Shown piece after piece: positions 62,880-64,000 of a stretch of DNA of 64,000 nt. Where the stretch lies: positions 41,955,120 through 42,019,119 of the forward strand of contig NC_080421.1 in NCBI RefSeq assembly GCF_029873635.1, in the 5' to 3' direction. Under the pieces are notes generated by a model. The model did no database searches, was not told the DNA's origin, and saw only the letters and a program-made list of their open reading frames with translations. Numbering within the stretch: position 1 is the first letter of the stretch; each line of letters begins with the position of its first letter. Source of the stretch: Malania oleifera. Its lineage: Eukaryota > Streptophyta > Magnoliopsida > Santalales > Ximeniaceae. The translations under genes and the position numbers were made by a program.

Positions 62880-63010
62880 TAAAACGGGTCATGACCCGTC
62901 AAGTCAGCCGTAACCCGTTCGTTTAAAATGGGTTCGGATTTAGAAAAAATCAACCCATTTATATACGAGTTAAATCAGGTTCGGGTCAGGTCACATGCCG
63001 GGTGACCCAT
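62880..63010. repeat. GGGTCATGACCC-type repeat fragment
   Basis: Contains the perfect 12-base palindrome GGGTCATGACCC (62886-62897), then ACCCGTTCG, GGTTCGGGTCAGGTCA and CGGGTGACCC. The wording is typical of dispersed ACCCG-rich plant repeats. Ends are not defined. Confidence 0.35.
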
Positions 63011-63036
63011 TTATTTGGATCCTATATATATATTAT

Positions 63037-63588
63037 TGTTGAGAATTCTATTTGTGAATTTGTCCCATATTAGAAAAAGTGAGTAGATGATGGGTGCTTA
63101 TATATATGGTTGGACTCAAGGCCAATAGGTTTAAATTTTTGGATCAAATTGGTGTTCACACATGTGTATCAAATACACCTATGGACTCCTTCAATGCTAA
63201 CAAATGGTATCAGAGCCGACGGTTTATAACTCTGGGTTAGGGACGTGTGTGACTAAAGATAGATCTAATAGAGTCAAGACGTGAGAGGTAAGATTGGTTT
63301 GGAGGCCCACATAAAATACAATCCAAAACACGTAAGATGCGGTGGTAAGGCCTACTTGAGCAACATTTGGAGAATTGGTCCCGTAAAGGAGAAGATGACT
63401 TTCATTCAAGGGGGAGTAATTGAAACTCACAAGTGGGGGAGCTTCCGTTCAAGGAGGAGATTGTTGAGAATTTCATTTGTGAGTTTGTCGCACATTAAAA
63501 AAAGTGAGTAGATGATGGGTGTTTATATACATAGTTGGACTCAAAACCCAATATGCTTAAGCTTTTGGGTCAAGTTGGTGCTCACACA
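63037..63588 (+). mobile_element. TRIM element, second LTR truncated
   Basis: LTR 1 (63037-63202, 166 bases, TGTTGAGAATTC to GCTAACA), primer-binding site TGGTATCAGAGCC (63205-63217), a 240-base non-coding interior, polypurine tract AAGGAGGAGAT (63451-63461), and LTR 2 from 63462 (TGTTGAGAATTTC). LTR 2 breaks off after CTCACACA at 63588, where a gypsy LTR begins; its last roughly 40 bases should resume beyond the window. The layout is the terminal-repeat retrotransposon in miniature: all cis signals, no coding. Small open frames across it are artefacts. Confidence 0.9.
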
Positions 63589-64000
63589 TATAATACCCCA
63601 ACCCCGAAGGGTCTGAGATATTTACTTCTTACCATTGATTTACAGTGGAAGTAAATAAACTTAATTATTATAAAACCAGAGCACTAATTATCCATATTAC
63701 AATCATTTATTTCAAAGAAGAAAAATTACATAAGTATAAATATCTAGCATCATACTAATATTTCTAATCAAGTTTTATTTTTCTATTTTATTCCCACCTG
63801 CATGCTTGCTATGCCTGAGTTCCGATATGTCCTTCAAAATTATCTGAAATGTAAAAATATGATTGGGGTGAGGCGACACTCAGTAAGTAAATAAGATTAT
63901 TATTAGTGTGTGACAAAAATGAGCTTTTTAAATATTTCGTAAAATAATATTTAATACTATAACTTCAAAACTGCTTGTAAAATAAATATAAATTTAAAAA
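63589..64000 (-). mobile_element. Gypsy LTR (minus strand), runs off window
   Basis: TATAATACCCCAACCCCG reads on the minus strand as an LTR end ...GGGGTATTATA (CA end mutated to TA). It carries the shared gypsy blocks in minus orientation: the CTCTGGTTTTATAAT motif (63688-63673), the TGAG...CTCA dyad (63869-63882) and GTCACACACTAATAATAAT (63915-63897). The insertion interrupts the TRIM. Confidence 0.65.

Larger units (their letters stand above)
58549..63036. other. Low-copy AT-rich region, no convincing gene
   Basis: Not repeated elsewhere in the window and free of LTR signatures. Open frames are at most about 90 codons (59949-60218, 60773-61045, 60898-61179 minus) and match no family I know. 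Sub-regions of note are listed separately. It may be genuine host intergenic sequence near a gene outside the window. Confidence 0.45.

Overview
This window is AT-rich plant nuclear DNA, almost certainly from a eudicot. It is an intergenic block built almost wholly from LTR retrotransposons inserted into one another. I found no intact host protein-coding gene, rRNA, tRNA, CRISPR array or bacterial-type gene. The plant assignment rests on tRNA-iMet-type primer-binding sites (TGGTATCAGAGCC), chromovirus-like Ty3/gypsy pol remnants, SIRE/Maximus-like Ty1/copia LTRs, a Tat/Ogre-like LTR, a miniature TRIM element and long (CT)n tracts downstream of LTR TATA boxes.

Layout. 1-1099: degraded flank. 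1100-8935: copy 1 of a 2-kb duplicated segment (E), split by a Tat/Ogre-like derivative at 1892-7707 with TSD ATCAC. The second E copy at 56555-58548 keeps the empty site. 8934-37327: gypsy element A, with a truncated 5' LTR, gag, protease-RT-RNase H, then a long interruption, then integrase, C-terminal domain and 3' LTR. Its gag is split by a solo copia LTR (11503-13416). Its pol is split by a copia LTR fragment (15797-16159) and gypsy element B (16160-33735). The first LTR of B is itself split by a solo gypsy LTR (17102-19020, TSD ACTAA) and by an 8.3-kb two-LTR gypsy element C (20099-28383, decayed TSD). 37328-56554: minus-strand SIRE-like element D without gag-pol. It holds a solo copia LTR (38158-40885, TSD CTTTG), a plus-strand SIRE-like element F with gag and RNase H remnants (43909-51073) and a minus-strand solo gypsy LTR (53327-55498, TSD AAATG). 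58549-63036: low-copy sequence without a convincing gene. 63037-63588: a TRIM whose second LTR is cut by a gypsy LTR running off the window end.

Insertion order, read from interruptions: E, then D, then A (into a D LTR), then B (into A integrase), then C (into a B LTR). Every gag/pol copy is broken by stops, frameshifts or large deletions, so nothing here can move on its own; RNAs from some LTR promoters are possible.

Most interesting is structure that gene annotation does not explain. The LTRs of several distinct gypsy families share short blocks downstream of their promoters. These include a near-palindrome around GGTACC and two hairpin-like dyads whose arms change together between families. 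Upstream, in U3, both gypsy and copia LTRs carry arrays of dyads centred on GTCGAC. A conserved 66-nt block precedes the polypurine tract of three gypsy families. A 17-copy, 66-bp minisatellite abuts the polypurine tract of the Ogre-like element. All comparisons were made by eye within this window.
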